Notes: generated by a model not told the origin, from the letters alone. Shown: positions 18,893 through 29,683, counted from the stretch's first letter. The stretch is 64,000 nucleotides of DNA from Lysobacter_K koreensis (GCF_042677045.1 NZ_JBHTIH010000002.1:496001-560000), one strand, 5' to 3'. Numbers and translations: made by a program.

Positions 18893-19714
18893 TCAGAACA
18901 TCTCGCGATGAATCCCCAGCGTCGCCAGCACCTTGCTCGAGATCTCCTCGATCGAGGTATGCGTGGTGCTCAGCGTCGGGATGCGTTCGGCGCGGAACAT
19001 GGTTTCGGCCGCGGCGACTTCGCGCTTGCAGGTCTCGAGCTTGGCGTAGTGCGAGTTCGGGCGCCGTTCCTGGCGGATCTGCTGCAGGCGGATGGGGTCG
19101 ATGGTCAGGCCGAACAACTTGGCGCGATGCGCGCGCAGGCGCGGCGGCAGGCGGTCGTGCTCCAGGTCTTCCTCGGTCAGCGGGTAGTTCGCCGCGCGGA
19201 TGCCGTAGTGCAGCGCCAGGTACACGCAAGTCGGCGTCTTGCCCGCGCGCGATACCGCCACCAGGATCAGGTCGGCGTCCGCGTAGTCGATGCTGGCGCC
19301 GTCGTCGTGGGTCAGCGCGAAGTTCATCGCGTTGATGCGGCGGTGGTAGGTCTCGAAGTTGACCAGGCCGTGCGCCTGGCCGATTCGGCGCTCGCGCGCC
19401 TGCCCCAATTCGCGCTCCAACGGTTCGATGAACGGCGCGAACACGTCGAGCATCAGCGCCCCGCTTTCCGCCAGCGCGGCGCCGACCTCGCCGTCCATGC
19501 ACGAGTTGATCACCACCGGCCGCACGCCGTGGATGCCGGCGGCGACGCGGATCTTGGCGGCGGCTTCCCGCGCGCGCTCGACGCTGTCGACGAACGCGAG
19601 TCGGTCGGTGACGAAGCGGGTGCCGGTGAACTGGGTCAACAGGCTGTGGCCGATGGTCTCGGCGGTAATGCCGGTGCCGTCGGAAACATAGAAAACCGGC
19701 CGCACTTCCGCCAT
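18893..19714 (-). CDS. ppsR: PEP synthase regulatory protein (kinase/pyrophosphorylase)
   Basis: Bifunctional enzyme that inactivates PEP synthase by ADP-dependent phosphorylation and reactivates it by phosphate-dependent dephosphorylation. It is 273 residues. It begins MAEVRPVFYVSDGTGITAET, the family signature. The unusual P-loop VAVSRAGKTPTCVYLA is near 155-170, and DLILVAVSRAGK shows the expected Ser-Arg-x-Gly-Lys-Thr. ATG 19714 was chosen because the upstream residues are not conserved. It is divergent from its target ppsA, with a 134-base shared regulatory region, the common arrangement. Confidence 0.96.
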   Translation of the reverse strand: MAEVRPVFYVSDGTGITAETIGHSLLTQFTGTRFVTDRLAFVDSVERAREAAAKIRVAAGIHGVRPVVINSCMDGEVGAALAESGALMLDVFAPFIEPLERELGQARERRIGQAHGLVNFETYHRRINAMNFALTHDDGASIDYADADLILVAVSRAGKTPTCVYLALHYGIRAANYPLTEEDLEHDRLPPRLRAHRAKLFGLTIDPIRLQQIRQERRPNSHYAKLETCKREVAAAETMFRAERIPTLSTTHTSIEEISSKVLATLGIHREMF

Positions 19715-19848
19715 CGCCCCACCCCGTCGCCAGAACCGCTGCCCATACGAAAAAGCCCGTCGAATCAACCTTGTATGCACTCGACGCACGGGCGATCATA
19801 GCCGCTTGGCCGCGTCCGCACGCGTCTATCCCACGGAGATCGACCGCC

Positions 19849-22221
<2,373 letters not shown>

Positions 22222-22226
22222 GAAGG

Positions 22227-23141
22227 ATGGCGCTGCAGATCCCGACGACGCTGAGGGAACTCGAGGGCATCAACCTCCTGACCGAAGCACGGCACTTCGG
22301 CTTGAAGCTGCTGGGTGCGCTGCTGATCCTGCTGGTCGGCATCTGGCTGGCCAGGCGGCTGTCCAACGCGCTCGACCGCGCCTTCACCCGCGCCAGCATG
22401 GAAGCGACCCTGCGCGGGTTCCTGCGCAACGTCATCTATGCCGCGATGATCGTGGTGATCATCGTGGCCGCACTGGACTTTGCCGGCGCGCCGATGACCT
22501 CGGTGTTGGCGGTGCTCGGCGCCGCCGGCCTGGCGATCGGCCTGGCACTCAAGGATTCGCTGTCGAACATCGCGTCGGGCGTGATGCTGATCGCGCAGCG
22601 TCCGTTCCGCGTCGGCGACTTCATCCAGGCCGCGGGAATCGAAGGCACCGTCGACCAGATCCGCGTGTTCCAGACCCGCATGCGCACCATCGACAACCGC
22701 ACCGTGGTATTGCCGAACAGCCTGATCACCACCGCGCCGATCATCAACTTCACCGCCAACCCGAAACGGCGGATCGACCTCGCGGTCGGCGTGGGCTACG
22801 ACGACGACCTGAAACTCGCGCGCGAAACCCTGCTCGAGGTCGCCCTCGCCCATCCGAAAGTGCTCAAGGAGCCCAAGCCCGAGGTGCTGGTGATGGCGCT
22901 GGCCGAGAGCAGCGTCAACCTCGAGTTGCGGGCCTGGGCCAAGACCGGCGACCTGGTGTCGACCAGGAGCGAGCTGACCGAAGCGGTGCGCAACGAGGTC
23001 ATCGGCCGCGGCTTGAGCATTCCGTACCCGCAGCGCGACCTGCGCGTCTACCACCACGACGCCGACGGCCGGCCGTTGCACGAGCTGCTGGTCAAGTCGG
23101 TCGCCGAGGTTGGCGACGTCGCCGCGCCGAAGAAGGCCTGA
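22227..23141 (+). CDS. Small-conductance mechanosensitive channel MscS
   Basis: Inner-membrane channel that opens under hypo-osmotic tension, 304 residues. ATG 22227 has an AGAAGG ribosome site that overlaps the ppsA stop region. Membrane helices are near 27-48 (LLGALLILLVGIWLA) and 72-92 (VIYAAMIVVIIVAAL). The pore helix TM3 is near 98-130, with the Gly/Ala pattern AVLGAAGLAIGLALKDSLSNIASG. The beta domain follows with RPFRVGDFI and VVLPNSLI, then the C-terminal alpha/beta vestibule. Length and motifs match the E. coli MscS class rather than the larger MscK class. It is probably cotranscribed with ppsA. Confidence 0.95.
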   Translation: MALQIPTTLRELEGINLLTEARHFGLKLLGALLILLVGIWLARRLSNALDRAFTRASMEATLRGFLRNVIYAAMIVVIIVAALDFAGAPMTSVLAVLGAAGLAIGLALKDSLSNIASGVMLIAQRPFRVGDFIQAAGIEGTVDQIRVFQTRMRTIDNRTVVLPNSLITTAPIINFTANPKRRIDLAVGVGYDDDLKLARETLLEVALAHPKVLKEPKPEVLVMALAESSVNLELRAWAKTGDLVSTRSELTEAVRNEVIGRGLSIPYPQRDLRVYHHDADGRPLHELLVKSVAEVGDVAAPKKA

Positions 23142-23150
23142 AGGCCGAAC

Positions 23151-23720
23151 TCAGCCGGGCAATCCGCCCAGCTTGCCCATCGCCGCGCGGTAGTGGCGCA
23201 ACTCGGCGATCGAGTCATGCACGTCGCTGAGCGCGGTGTGCTTGGCTTCCTTGCCGACACCGGCCAGCACCTCGGGCGCCCAGCGCCGCGCGAGTTCCTT
23301 GACGGTACTGACGTCCAGGTTGCGGTAGTGGAAGTATTTCTCGAGTTTCGGCATCTGCCGGTACAGGAAGCGCCGGTCCTGGCAGATCGAATTGCCGCAG
23401 ATCGGCGAGGTGTTGGCAGGCACCCACTGCCCGAGGAACGCCAGCGTGCGTCGCTCGGCCTCCTCCATCGCCACGCCCTGCTCGAGGACGCGTTGCCACA
23501 GCCCGGATTTCCGGTGCTGGTTGCGGTTCCAGTCGTCCATCGCTTCCAGGCTGGCGAGCGGATGGGCGATGGCCAGTTCGGGGCCTTCGGCGAGGATCTC
23601 GAGGTTGGCGTCGGTGACGACCGTGGCGATCTCGAGGATCGAATCGTTATCCGTATCGAGTCCGGTCATCTCCAGGTCGATCCAGATCAACCGGTGTCCG
23701 CTGCCGTTCTTGGCTGTCAT
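23151..23720 (-). CDS. orn: Oligoribonuclease
   Basis: DEDDh 3'-5' exonuclease that degrades two- to five-base RNAs, including pGpG from c-di-GMP turnover. It is 189 residues. The metal-binding acids are in LIWIDLEMTGLD (Exo I), and Exo II is CGNSICQDRRFLYRQMP. The catalytic His and Asp of Exo III lie in KHTALSDVHDSIAELRHYR. ATG 23720 follows unconserved sequence, and family members start with a short tail before the first strand. It is convergent with mscS, separated by nine bases, and divergent from the DUF2721 gene. Confidence 0.97.
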   Translation of the reverse strand: MTAKNGSGHRLIWIDLEMTGLDTDNDSILEIATVVTDANLEILAEGPELAIAHPLASLEAMDDWNRNQHRKSGLWQRVLEQGVAMEEAERRTLAFLGQWVPANTSPICGNSICQDRRFLYRQMPKLEKYFHYRNLDVSTVKELARRWAPEVLAGVGKEAKHTALSDVHDSIAELRHYRAAMGKLGGLPG

Positions 23721-23782
23721 AAGTCGCCGTCGTGTCCGTGTCGCGGCATGATAGCCCACGTCTTCCCGGCCACCATCCCAAA

Positions 23783-24259
23783 ATGCTGCAGAGCACCCAC
23801 TACGCGATCCTGACCGCCATGCTGGCCCCGGCGTTCTTCCTGACGGCAACCGCGTCGCTGCTGATGTCGGCGAACAACCGACTCGCCCGAGTGGTCGACC
23901 GGCTGCGCGGGCTGCTGCGCGAACTGGAGGAAGCCGACAACGACGAGCAACAGATCGCCCGCCTCGACCGCCACATCCTGGTGCAGCGTCGCCGCACCGG
24001 CCTGGTGCTGCGCGGCAGCCAGTTGCTGTACGGTTCGATCAGCTTCTTCGTCGGCACCAGCCTGACCGTCGCCGCCGATGCGTTGCTGGGCTACCGCTTC
24101 GGCGCGCTGCCGACCGCGCTCGCGGTGCTGGGCGTCTTGACGATGTTCGCGGCAAGCCTGTGCCTGTCGCGCGAGTCGGCTCTGGCGGTGTCCGCGCTCA
24201 ACGAGGAAATGGACCACGCACACGAGCAGGCGCGGATGCGTCGCAAGCCGACGCCGTAG
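23783..24259 (+). CDS. DUF2721 family membrane protein
   Basis: Predicted inner-membrane protein of unknown function, 158 residues. ATG 23783 gives MLQSTHYAILTAMLAPAFFL, whose first helix is about 8-27, matching the family start. A charged, possibly coiled-coil cytoplasmic segment (about 33-78, RVVDRLRGLLRELEEADNDE) is followed by two more helices near 80-105 and 110-128. A short charged tail, EEMDHAHEQARMRRK, closes it. The LMSANNRLARVVDR block after helix 1 is the recognisable part of DUF2721. It ends 25 bases before a repeat pair and is convergent with tadA. Confidence 0.8.
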   Translation: MLQSTHYAILTAMLAPAFFLTATASLLMSANNRLARVVDRLRGLLRELEEADNDEQQIARLDRHILVQRRRTGLVLRGSQLLYGSISFFVGTSLTVAADALLGYRFGALPTALAVLGVLTMFAASLCLSRESALAVSALNEEMDHAHEQARMRRKPTP

Positions 24260-24284
24260 TCCCGGATTCAATACCTCGCAGGAC

Positions 24285-24377
24285 GTAGGGCGGGTTTTAA
24301 CCCGCCGGCCACCTGGAGCGTCGAAGGGTTGCCGGTGGTAACGCGGCGAGATTGCGGCGGGTTAAAACCCGCCCTAC
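24285..24377. repeat. Pair of inverted REP-like palindromes overlapping the tadA stop
   Basis: Two copies of the dispersed palindrome in opposite orientation. The unit at 24285-24306 is the exact 22-base reverse complement of the unit at 24356-24377. Each has GGCGGG, TTAAAA, CCCGCC and a CTAC end, and a 49-base spacer separates them. The right unit's CTAC provides the TAG stop of tadA (24374-24376). The arrangement resembles a BIME and could act as a bidirectional terminator between the convergent genes. Confidence 0.85.
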
Positions 24378-24907
24378 AGCGGGGGTTTTCCGCGCTTGCC
24401 CCGGAAGTAGTTGCTGAGGCGCACGCTGGCTTCCTCGCCCAGCACGCCGCCCGTCACCTCGACCCGGTGGTTGTGGCGCGGGTCCGCAAGCAGGTCGAAC
24501 ACGCTGCCCGCCGCGCCGGTCTTGGGGTCGCGGGCGCCGTAGACCACGCGCGCCACGCGCGCGTGCACCATCGCCATCGCGCACATCGCGCATGGCTCCA
24601 GGGTCACGTACAGGGTGCAGCCGACCAGGCGGTGGTTGCCCAGCTGCCTGCCCGCCTGGCGCATGGCGACGATCTCGGCATGCGCGGTCGGGTCGTGCTC
24701 GGTGATGTTGCGGTTCCAGCCTTCGCCCAGCACCGCGCCGTCCGCCGAAACCAGCACAGCGCCTACCGGGATCTCGTCGTCCTCGCGTTCGGCGCGTTCG
24801 GCCAACGCGAGCGCGTGCTGCATCCAGCGCTCGTCGGCTGCTGCCATCGCATCCGGATTCGTCACGCTTGCTCCCAAGCTTTGATCAATGCCATTGCCGC
24901 CATCCAT
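24374..24907 (-). CDS. tadA: tRNA-specific adenosine deaminase TadA
   Basis: Converts A34 to inosine in tRNA-Arg(ACG), allowing CGU/CGC/CGA decoding. The frame is 177 residues. Zinc-site motifs are TAHAEIVAM (His and catalytic Glu near 75) and TLEPCAMCAMAMVHARV (two Cys near 105). The C-terminus has NYFRGKRGK. ATG 24907 is used because GAAGG precedes it by nine bases. An internal ATG at 24847 would give 157 residues, nearer the family average, and is the main alternative. The stop TAG lies inside a REP-like palindrome. It is convergent with the DUF2721 gene and follows guaA at a distance of about 90 bases on the same strand. Confidence 0.95.
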   Translation of the reverse strand: MDGGNGIDQSLGASVTNPDAMAAADERWMQHALALAERAEREDDEIPVGAVLVSADGAVLGEGWNRNITEHDPTAHAEIVAMRQAGRQLGNHRLVGCTLYVTLEPCAMCAMAMVHARVARVVYGARDPKTGAAGSVFDLLADPRHNHRVEVTGGVLGEEASVRLSNYFRGKRGKPPL

Positions 24908-24963
24908 GGCGCAACACCTTCATCTTCGGATCGTCCGGCCCGGCCATCCATGGCCGGTCAGCA

Positions 24964-25000
24964 GGCGGCCTGCGAGCCAGTGGCTCGCAAACAGGCCGCC
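24964..25000 (-). terminator. Hairpin at the end of guaA
   Basis: Imperfect inverted repeat: GGCGGCCTGCGAGCC (24965-24979) and GGCTCGC, AAA, CAGGCCGCC (24983-25000), with a three-base loop and a small bulge. It abuts and partly overlaps the guaA stop codon (TAG at 25002-25000). It has no long T tract, so it may be a transcript-end stabiliser rather than a full intrinsic terminator. Confidence 0.5.
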
Positions 25001-26583
25001 TACTCCCACTCGATCGTCGCCGGCGGCTTGCCGCTGATGTCGTAGACCACCCGCGAGACGCCACGCAACTCGTTGATGATCCGCGTCGACACGGTGCCGA
25101 GGAAGTCGTAAGGCAGGTGCGCCCAGTGCGCGGTCATGAAATCGATGGTCTCGACCGCGCGCAGCGCGATCACCCACTCGTAGGCGCGCGCATCGCCGAC
25201 CACGCCGACCGACTTGACCGGCAGGAATACCGCGAACGCCTGGCTGGTCTTGTCGTACAGGCCGGCCTTGCGCAGTTCGTCGATGAAGATCTGGTCGGCC
25301 ATCGCCAGCAGGCGCGCGTACTCGGGCTTGACCTCGCCGAGGATGCGCACGCCCAGGCCGGGGCCCGGGAACGGGTGGCGATAGACCATCTCGCGCGGCA
25401 GGCCGAGCTCGACGCCAAGGCGCCGCACTTCGTCCTTGAACAGTTCGCGCAAGGGCTCGACCAGGCCGAGCTTCATGTTCTCCGGCAGGCCACCGACGTT
25501 GTGGTGGCTCTTGATCACGTGCGCCTTGCCGGTCTTGCTGCCGGCCGACTCGATCACGTCCGGGTAGATGGTGCCCTGCGCCAGCCACTTGGCGTTGGCG
25601 AGCTTCTGCGATTCCTCGTCGAAGATCTCGACAAAAAGATTGCCGATGATCTTGCGCTTGGTTTCCGGGTCGCTGACGCCTTCGAGCGCGGCAAAATACC
25701 GGTCGGCGGCGTTGACCCGCACGACCTTGATGCCCATGCCACCCTTCTCGGCCTCGCTGGCGAACATCGCCATGACCTGGTCGCCCTCCTTCCAGCGGAG
25801 CAGGCCGGTGTCAACGAACACGCAGGTCAGCTGGTCGCCGATCGCCTTGTGCAGCAGCGCCGCGACCACCGAGGAATCGACGCCGCCGGACAGGCCGAGG
25901 ATCACCTCGTCGGAGCCGACCTGTTCGCGCACGCGCGCGATCTGGTCCTCGATGATGTGCGCGGCGTCCCACAGCGTCTGGCAGCCGCAGATGTCGACCA
26001 CGAAGCGGCGCAGCATCGCCTCGCCCGACTTGGTGTGGGTAACCTCGGGGTGGAACTGCACGCCGTACCAGCGGCGCGCCTCGTCGCCCATGGCGATGAT
26101 CGGCACGTCGGCGGTGCGCGCGGTGACCTTGAAGCCGTCCGGAATCGCGGTCACGCGATCGCCGTGGCTCATCCACACGTCGAGCTTGGGCGGCGAACCG
26201 GCGTGGTCCTTGAGACCGTCCAGCAACGCGCTTTCGGCGATGACCTCGACCGCGGCGTAGCCGAATTCGCGGTGGTGGCCCGACTCGACGTTCCCACCCA
26301 ACTGCATCGCCATCGTCTGCATGCCGTAGCAGATGCCCAGCAGCGGCACGCCGGCATCGAACACGTGCTGCGGCGCACGCGGCGAATCGCCTTCGACCGT
26401 GGACTCCGGACCGCCCGACAGGATGAGGCCCTTGGCGCCGTACGCGGCGATCTCGGCCGGGTCGTGGTCCCAGGCCCAGATCTCGCAGTACACGCCGATC
26501 TCACGGATGCGGCGGGCGATCAGCTGCGTGTACTGCGCGCCGAAGTCGAGGATCAGGATCTTGTCGCTATGGATGTCGGTCAT
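25000..26583 (-). CDS. guaA: GMP synthase (glutamine-hydrolysing)
   Basis: Amidates XMP to GMP, the last step of GMP synthesis. It is 527 residues, the usual length. The N-terminal class I glutamine amidotransferase has the catalytic Cys in GICYGMQTM near 83 and the His/Glu pair in GVQFHPEVTHT near 175. The ATP-pyrophosphatase domain has the P-loop LSGGVDSSVVAALL near 232. The C-terminal dimerisation domain ends GKPPATIEWE, identical in style to other GuaA proteins. It lies 114 bases downstream of guaB on the same strand, separated by a repeat. The two form the classic guaBA pair. Confidence 0.99.
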   Translation of the reverse strand: MTDIHSDKILILDFGAQYTQLIARRIREIGVYCEIWAWDHDPAEIAAYGAKGLILSGGPESTVEGDSPRAPQHVFDAGVPLLGICYGMQTMAMQLGGNVESGHHREFGYAAVEVIAESALLDGLKDHAGSPPKLDVWMSHGDRVTAIPDGFKVTARTADVPIIAMGDEARRWYGVQFHPEVTHTKSGEAMLRRFVVDICGCQTLWDAAHIIEDQIARVREQVGSDEVILGLSGGVDSSVVAALLHKAIGDQLTCVFVDTGLLRWKEGDQVMAMFASEAEKGGMGIKVVRVNAADRYFAALEGVSDPETKRKIIGNLFVEIFDEESQKLANAKWLAQGTIYPDVIESAGSKTGKAHVIKSHHNVGGLPENMKLGLVEPLRELFKDEVRRLGVELGLPREMVYRHPFPGPGLGVRILGEVKPEYARLLAMADQIFIDELRKAGLYDKTSQAFAVFLPVKSVGVVGDARAYEWVIALRAVETIDFMTAHWAHLPYDFLGTVSTRIINELRGVSRVVYDISGKPPATIEWE

Positions 26584-26589
26584 TGAGGG

Positions 26590-26697
26590 GCCAAGAGCGG
26601 GAACGGGGAACGGAGAAACAAGAAACGGGAAGCCGGCGGCGAACAGCGGACAGCGGCCGGGCCGATGCTTCCCCGTTCCCCGCTCCCCATTCCCGCT
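26590..26697. repeat. GGGAAC-type inverted repeat between guaB and guaA
   Basis: The guaB-guaA gap is made of short G-rich direct repeats on its left (GCGGGAACGGGGAACGG at 26597-26613 and AAACGGGAAGCCGG) and their complement on its right (CCCCGTTCCCCGCTCCCC and ATTCCCGC, ending near 26697). The whole could fold into one long imperfect hairpin. A very similar element fills the der-bamB gap at 36025-36118. Confidence 0.65.
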
Positions 26698-28155
26698 TTA
26701 TCCAGCGCGGTAATTCGGCGGTTCCTTGGTGATCTGCACGTCGTGGACGTGGCTCTCGCGCGCACCGGCGTTGGTGACGCGCACGAAACCGGGCTTCTTG
26801 CGCATTTCCTCGATGGTCGCGCAGCCGACGTAACCCATCGTCGCGCGCAGGCCGCCGGCGAGCTGGTGGACCACGCCGCCGAGCGAACCGCGGTACGGCA
26901 CGCGGCCTTCGATGCCTTCGGGCACCAGCTTGTCGGCATCGCTCGCGTCCTGGAAGTAGCGGTCCTTGGAGCCGAGCTCCATCGCGCCCAGGCTGCCCAT
27001 GCCGCGATAGCTCTTGTAGCTCCGGCCCTGGAACAGTTCGATCTCGCCCGGCGCTTCCTCGGTGCCGGCGAACAGGCCGCCGACCATCACCGTCGACGCA
27101 CCGGCGACCAGTGCCTTACCGATATCGCCCGAGTAACGGATGCCGCCATCGGCGATCAGCGGAATGCGGTCCTGCAATGCCTCGGCCACCATCGCCACCG
27201 CGGTGATCTGCGGCACGCCGACGCCGGCGACGATGCGCGTGGTGCAGATCGAGCCCGGACCGACGCCGACCTTGACCGCGTCCGCGCCGTGGTCCATCAA
27301 CGCCAGCGCGGCGTCGCCGGTGACGATGTTGCCGCCAATCACCTGCAACTGCGGGAAGCGGGTCTTGACCCACTTCACGCGGTCGAGCACGCCCTGTGAA
27401 TGGCCGTGTGCGGTATCGACCACGACCACGTCGACGCCCGCCGCAACCAGTGCCTCGACCCGGGCCTCGGTATCGCCGCCGACGCCGACCGCGGCGCCCA
27501 CCAGCAGCCGTTCGGCGCTGTCGTAGGCGGCGTTGGGGTTGTCGCGCTTCTTCTGGATGTCCTTGACGGTGATCAGGCCGCGCAGCTCGAAGCCGTCGTT
27601 GATCACCAGCACCTTCTCGATGCGGTGCTTGTGCAGCAGCTGGATGACTTCCTCGTCCGAGGCGCCTTCCTGGACCGTGACCAAGCGATCGCGCTTGGTC
27701 ATGATGTGGCGGACCGGGTCGTCGAGCTTGCTCTCGAAACGCATGTCGCGGCTGGTGACGATGCCGACCAGCTGGCCGCCGTCGACCACCGGCACGCCGG
27801 AGATGTTGCGCGCGCGGGTGAGCTTGAGCACCTCGGCGATCGTGGTCTCGGGGCCGACGGTGAACGGCTCGCGGATCACGCCGGCCTCGAACTTCTTGAC
27901 CGACGCGATCTGCGCGGCCTGCTGCTCGAGCGTCATGTTCTTGTGGATGATGCTGATGCCGCCGAACTGGGCCATCGCGATCGCGAGGCGGGCCTCGCTG
28001 ACGGTGTCCATCGCGGCCGAGACGATCGGCAGCCGGATCGACAGGTTGCGGGTGAGGCGGGTCGAGAGCGAGACGTCCTTGGGCAGGACGGTGGAATGCG
28101 CGGGGACGAGCGATACGTCGTCGAAGGTCAGCGCTTCAGCCTGGATGCGCAGCAT
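26698..28155 (-). CDS. guaB: Inosine-5'-monophosphate dehydrogenase
   Basis: NAD-dependent oxidation of IMP to XMP, the committed step to GMP. It is 485 residues. ATG 28155 gives MLRIQAEALTFDDVSLVPAHS, the conserved family start; an ATG ten codons upstream is not needed. A CBS pair (about 95-205, ARNISGVPVVDGGQLVGIVTSRD) is inserted in the TIM barrel. The catalytic loop has the active-site Cys in GVGPGSICTTRIVAGVG near 300. The phosphate site is GGIRYSGDIGKAL and the flap region GRSYKSYRGMGSLGAM. It is transcribed towards guaA. Confidence 0.99.
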   Translation of the reverse strand: MLRIQAEALTFDDVSLVPAHSTVLPKDVSLSTRLTRNLSIRLPIVSAAMDTVSEARLAIAMAQFGGISIIHKNMTLEQQAAQIASVKKFEAGVIREPFTVGPETTIAEVLKLTRARNISGVPVVDGGQLVGIVTSRDMRFESKLDDPVRHIMTKRDRLVTVQEGASDEEVIQLLHKHRIEKVLVINDGFELRGLITVKDIQKKRDNPNAAYDSAERLLVGAAVGVGGDTEARVEALVAAGVDVVVVDTAHGHSQGVLDRVKWVKTRFPQLQVIGGNIVTGDAALALMDHGADAVKVGVGPGSICTTRIVAGVGVPQITAVAMVAEALQDRIPLIADGGIRYSGDIGKALVAGASTVMVGGLFAGTEEAPGEIELFQGRSYKSYRGMGSLGAMELGSKDRYFQDASDADKLVPEGIEGRVPYRGSLGGVVHQLAGGLRATMGYVGCATIEEMRKKPGFVRVTNAGARESHVHDVQITKEPPNYRAG

Positions 28156-28300
28156 GGGCGGGCCCGGGGGAATGAAGCGCGCCATTGTAACCGCTCCCGG
28201 GCGGCTCGGCGCTCGTCCGTCCTTGGGACGCGATGTTCTGCGTGTCGCGGGGCTGACCAGCGGCGTTCCGGGCGGATGTTCTCGGCTACTGGGTTCCGGG

Positions 28301-28324
28301 ATGGCGGGTTGAAACCCGCCCTAC
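28301..28324. repeat. REP-like palindrome overlapping the folD stop
   Basis: One unit of the dispersed palindrome: GGCGGG (28303-28308), loop TTGAAA, CCCGCC (28315-28320), then CTAC (28321-28324). Read on the minus strand the CTAC end supplies the TAG stop of folD (28323-28321), in the same phase as the copy at the end of tadA. It lies in the 165-base gap between the starts of guaB and the end of folD. Confidence 0.85.
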
Positions 28325-29208
28325 GCCAGCTCGCTCGCCTCGGCCGCTTCCAGGGTGTTCTGCATCAGGGTGGCGACCGTCATCGGCCCCACCCCGCCCG
28401 GCACCGGCGTGATCCAGGAGGCGCGTTCAGCGGCGGCAGCGAAGCCGACGTCGCCGACCAGGCGGCCGTCGTCGAGTCGGTTGATGCCCACGTCGATGAC
28501 CACCGCGCCGGGCTTGACCCATTCGCCGGGAATCAGGTCGGGGCGCCCGACCGCGACGACCAAGATGTCAGCGCCGCGTACCGAGGCTTCCAGCACCTCC
28601 GGCGGGGTGAACTTGTGGCAGCTGGTCACGGTGCAGCCGGCGATCAGCAGCTCCAGCGCCATCGGCCGGCCAACGTGGTTGCTGACGCCGACGATGGTCG
28701 CACTGGCGCCACGCACCGGGCGGTCGGTGTAGGCCAGCAGCGTGGTGATCCCGCGCGGCGTGCACGGCCTCAGCCCGAACTGGCGCAACGCGAGGTGGCC
28801 GACGTTCTCGGGATGGAAGCCGTCGACGTCCTTGCCCGGGTCGATGCGGTGGATCAGCCCGGTGGCGTCGCGGCGGTCGGGCAATGGCAGTTGCACCAGG
28901 ATGCCGTGCACCTCGGGATCGGCGTTGAGCCGGTCGATGAGCGCCAGCAACTGCGCATCGGAGGTATCGGCGGGCAGGTCATGGTCGATCGCGCGGATGC
29001 CGACCTTCTGCGCTGCGCGACGCTTGTTGCGCACGTAAACGCTGGATGCCGGATCGCTGCCCACCAATACCACCGCCAGGCCCGGCCGCGGCTTGCCAGC
29101 CGCCACCCGGGCGTCGACCCGCGCCTTGAGGTTGTCGAGCAGGTCCTCGGCGATGCGCTTGCCGTCCAGGATGCGTGCGTTGGCGGCGGGGGGCGTGGAA
29201 GCCGTCAT
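28321..29208 (-). CDS. folD: Bifunctional methylenetetrahydrofolate dehydrogenase/cyclohydrolase
   Basis: Interconverts 5,10-methylene-, methenyl- and 10-formyl-tetrahydrofolate, supplying one-carbon units to purine synthesis. It is 295 residues. The catalytic Lys is in SVYVRNKRRAAQKVGI near 60. The substrate loop is GILVQLPLPDRRDA near 110, and KDVDGFHPENVGHLA follows. The Rossmann NADP site is IVGVSNHVGRPMALEL near 175, and the C-terminal signature is ITPVPGGVGPMTVATLMQNT. It has an extra dozen N-terminal residues relative to E. coli. The stop codon lies in a REP-like palindrome. It follows the same strand as guaB and guaA. Confidence 0.98.
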   Translation of the reverse strand: MTASTPPAANARILDGKRIAEDLLDNLKARVDARVAAGKPRPGLAVVLVGSDPASSVYVRNKRRAAQKVGIRAIDHDLPADTSDAQLLALIDRLNADPEVHGILVQLPLPDRRDATGLIHRIDPGKDVDGFHPENVGHLALRQFGLRPCTPRGITTLLAYTDRPVRGASATIVGVSNHVGRPMALELLIAGCTVTSCHKFTPPEVLEASVRGADILVVAVGRPDLIPGEWVKPGAVVIDVGINRLDDGRLVGDVGFAAAAERASWITPVPGGVGPMTVATLMQNTLEAAEASELA

Positions 29209-29367
29209 GCGGTCTGCGGGCCTGCGCTAAAGTCGGGGCCGCGCATTATCGCCTATCGAGATCACCTATCGAGACAGCCCATCGAGGTCGGTCGCTGCAC
29301 GCGCTACCCGGCCAGACTGGGCTTCTTGCCCGACCCCCGCCCCGCTCCACCCGCGAGTCCCGCCGCC

Positions 29368-29676
29368 ATGACCGACACCGATTTCGAAACCACCCAGATC
29401 GAGGCGGCCGCGTTCCGCCGCCTGCTGCAGCACCTGATGCACGAGCGCCCCGACGTGCAGAACATCGACCTGATGATCCTCGCCGGCTTCTGCCGCAATT
29501 GCCTCTCGGACTGGTACCGCGAAGCGGCCGACGCCCGCGGCATCGCGATGACCCGCGACGAGGCGCGCGAGGCGGTCTACGGCATGCCGTTCGGGCAATG
29601 GAAAGCGCAGCACCAGGCTGAGGCGACCCCGGAGCAACTGGCGGCGTTCGAGGCCGCGCGGCGCGACCGGCACTGA
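29368..29676 (+). CDS. DUF1244 family protein
   Basis: Small protein of unknown function, 102 residues. It starts at ATG 29368 (MTDTDFETTQIEAAAFRRLL). The core is the conserved HLMHERPDVQNIDLMILAGF followed by CRNCLSDWYREAA, with two cysteines in CRNC, and then DEAREAVYGMPFGQWKAQHQ. These blocks are diagnostic of the DUF1244 family, which is all-helical and widespread in proteobacteria. It has no membrane segment. It is followed seven bases later by an alpha/beta hydrolase gene on the same strand, so the two are probably cotranscribed. It is divergent from folD. Confidence 0.88.
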   Translation: MTDTDFETTQIEAAAFRRLLQHLMHERPDVQNIDLMILAGFCRNCLSDWYREAADARGIAMTRDEAREAVYGMPFGQWKAQHQAEATPEQLAAFEAARRDRH

Positions 29677-29683
29677 CGCCGCG

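Noticed and set aside
19715..19848. Imperfect inverted repeat GCCCGTCGA...TCGACG-CAC-GGGC in the ppsR/ppsA gap as an operator
   Set aside because: The arms match only with a three-base insertion and there is no known regulator pattern; too weak to list as a site.
24868..26586. A 572-codon open frame on the plus strand opposite guaA
   Set aside because: Low-complexity Arg/Ala/Gly/His-rich translation with no domain, again an effect of GC-rich third positions in guaA.
27400..29676. A 758-codon plus-strand frame running through guaB and folD into the DUF1244 gene
   Set aside because: Only the last 102 codons (from ATG 29368) match a known family; the rest is antisense to guaB and folD.
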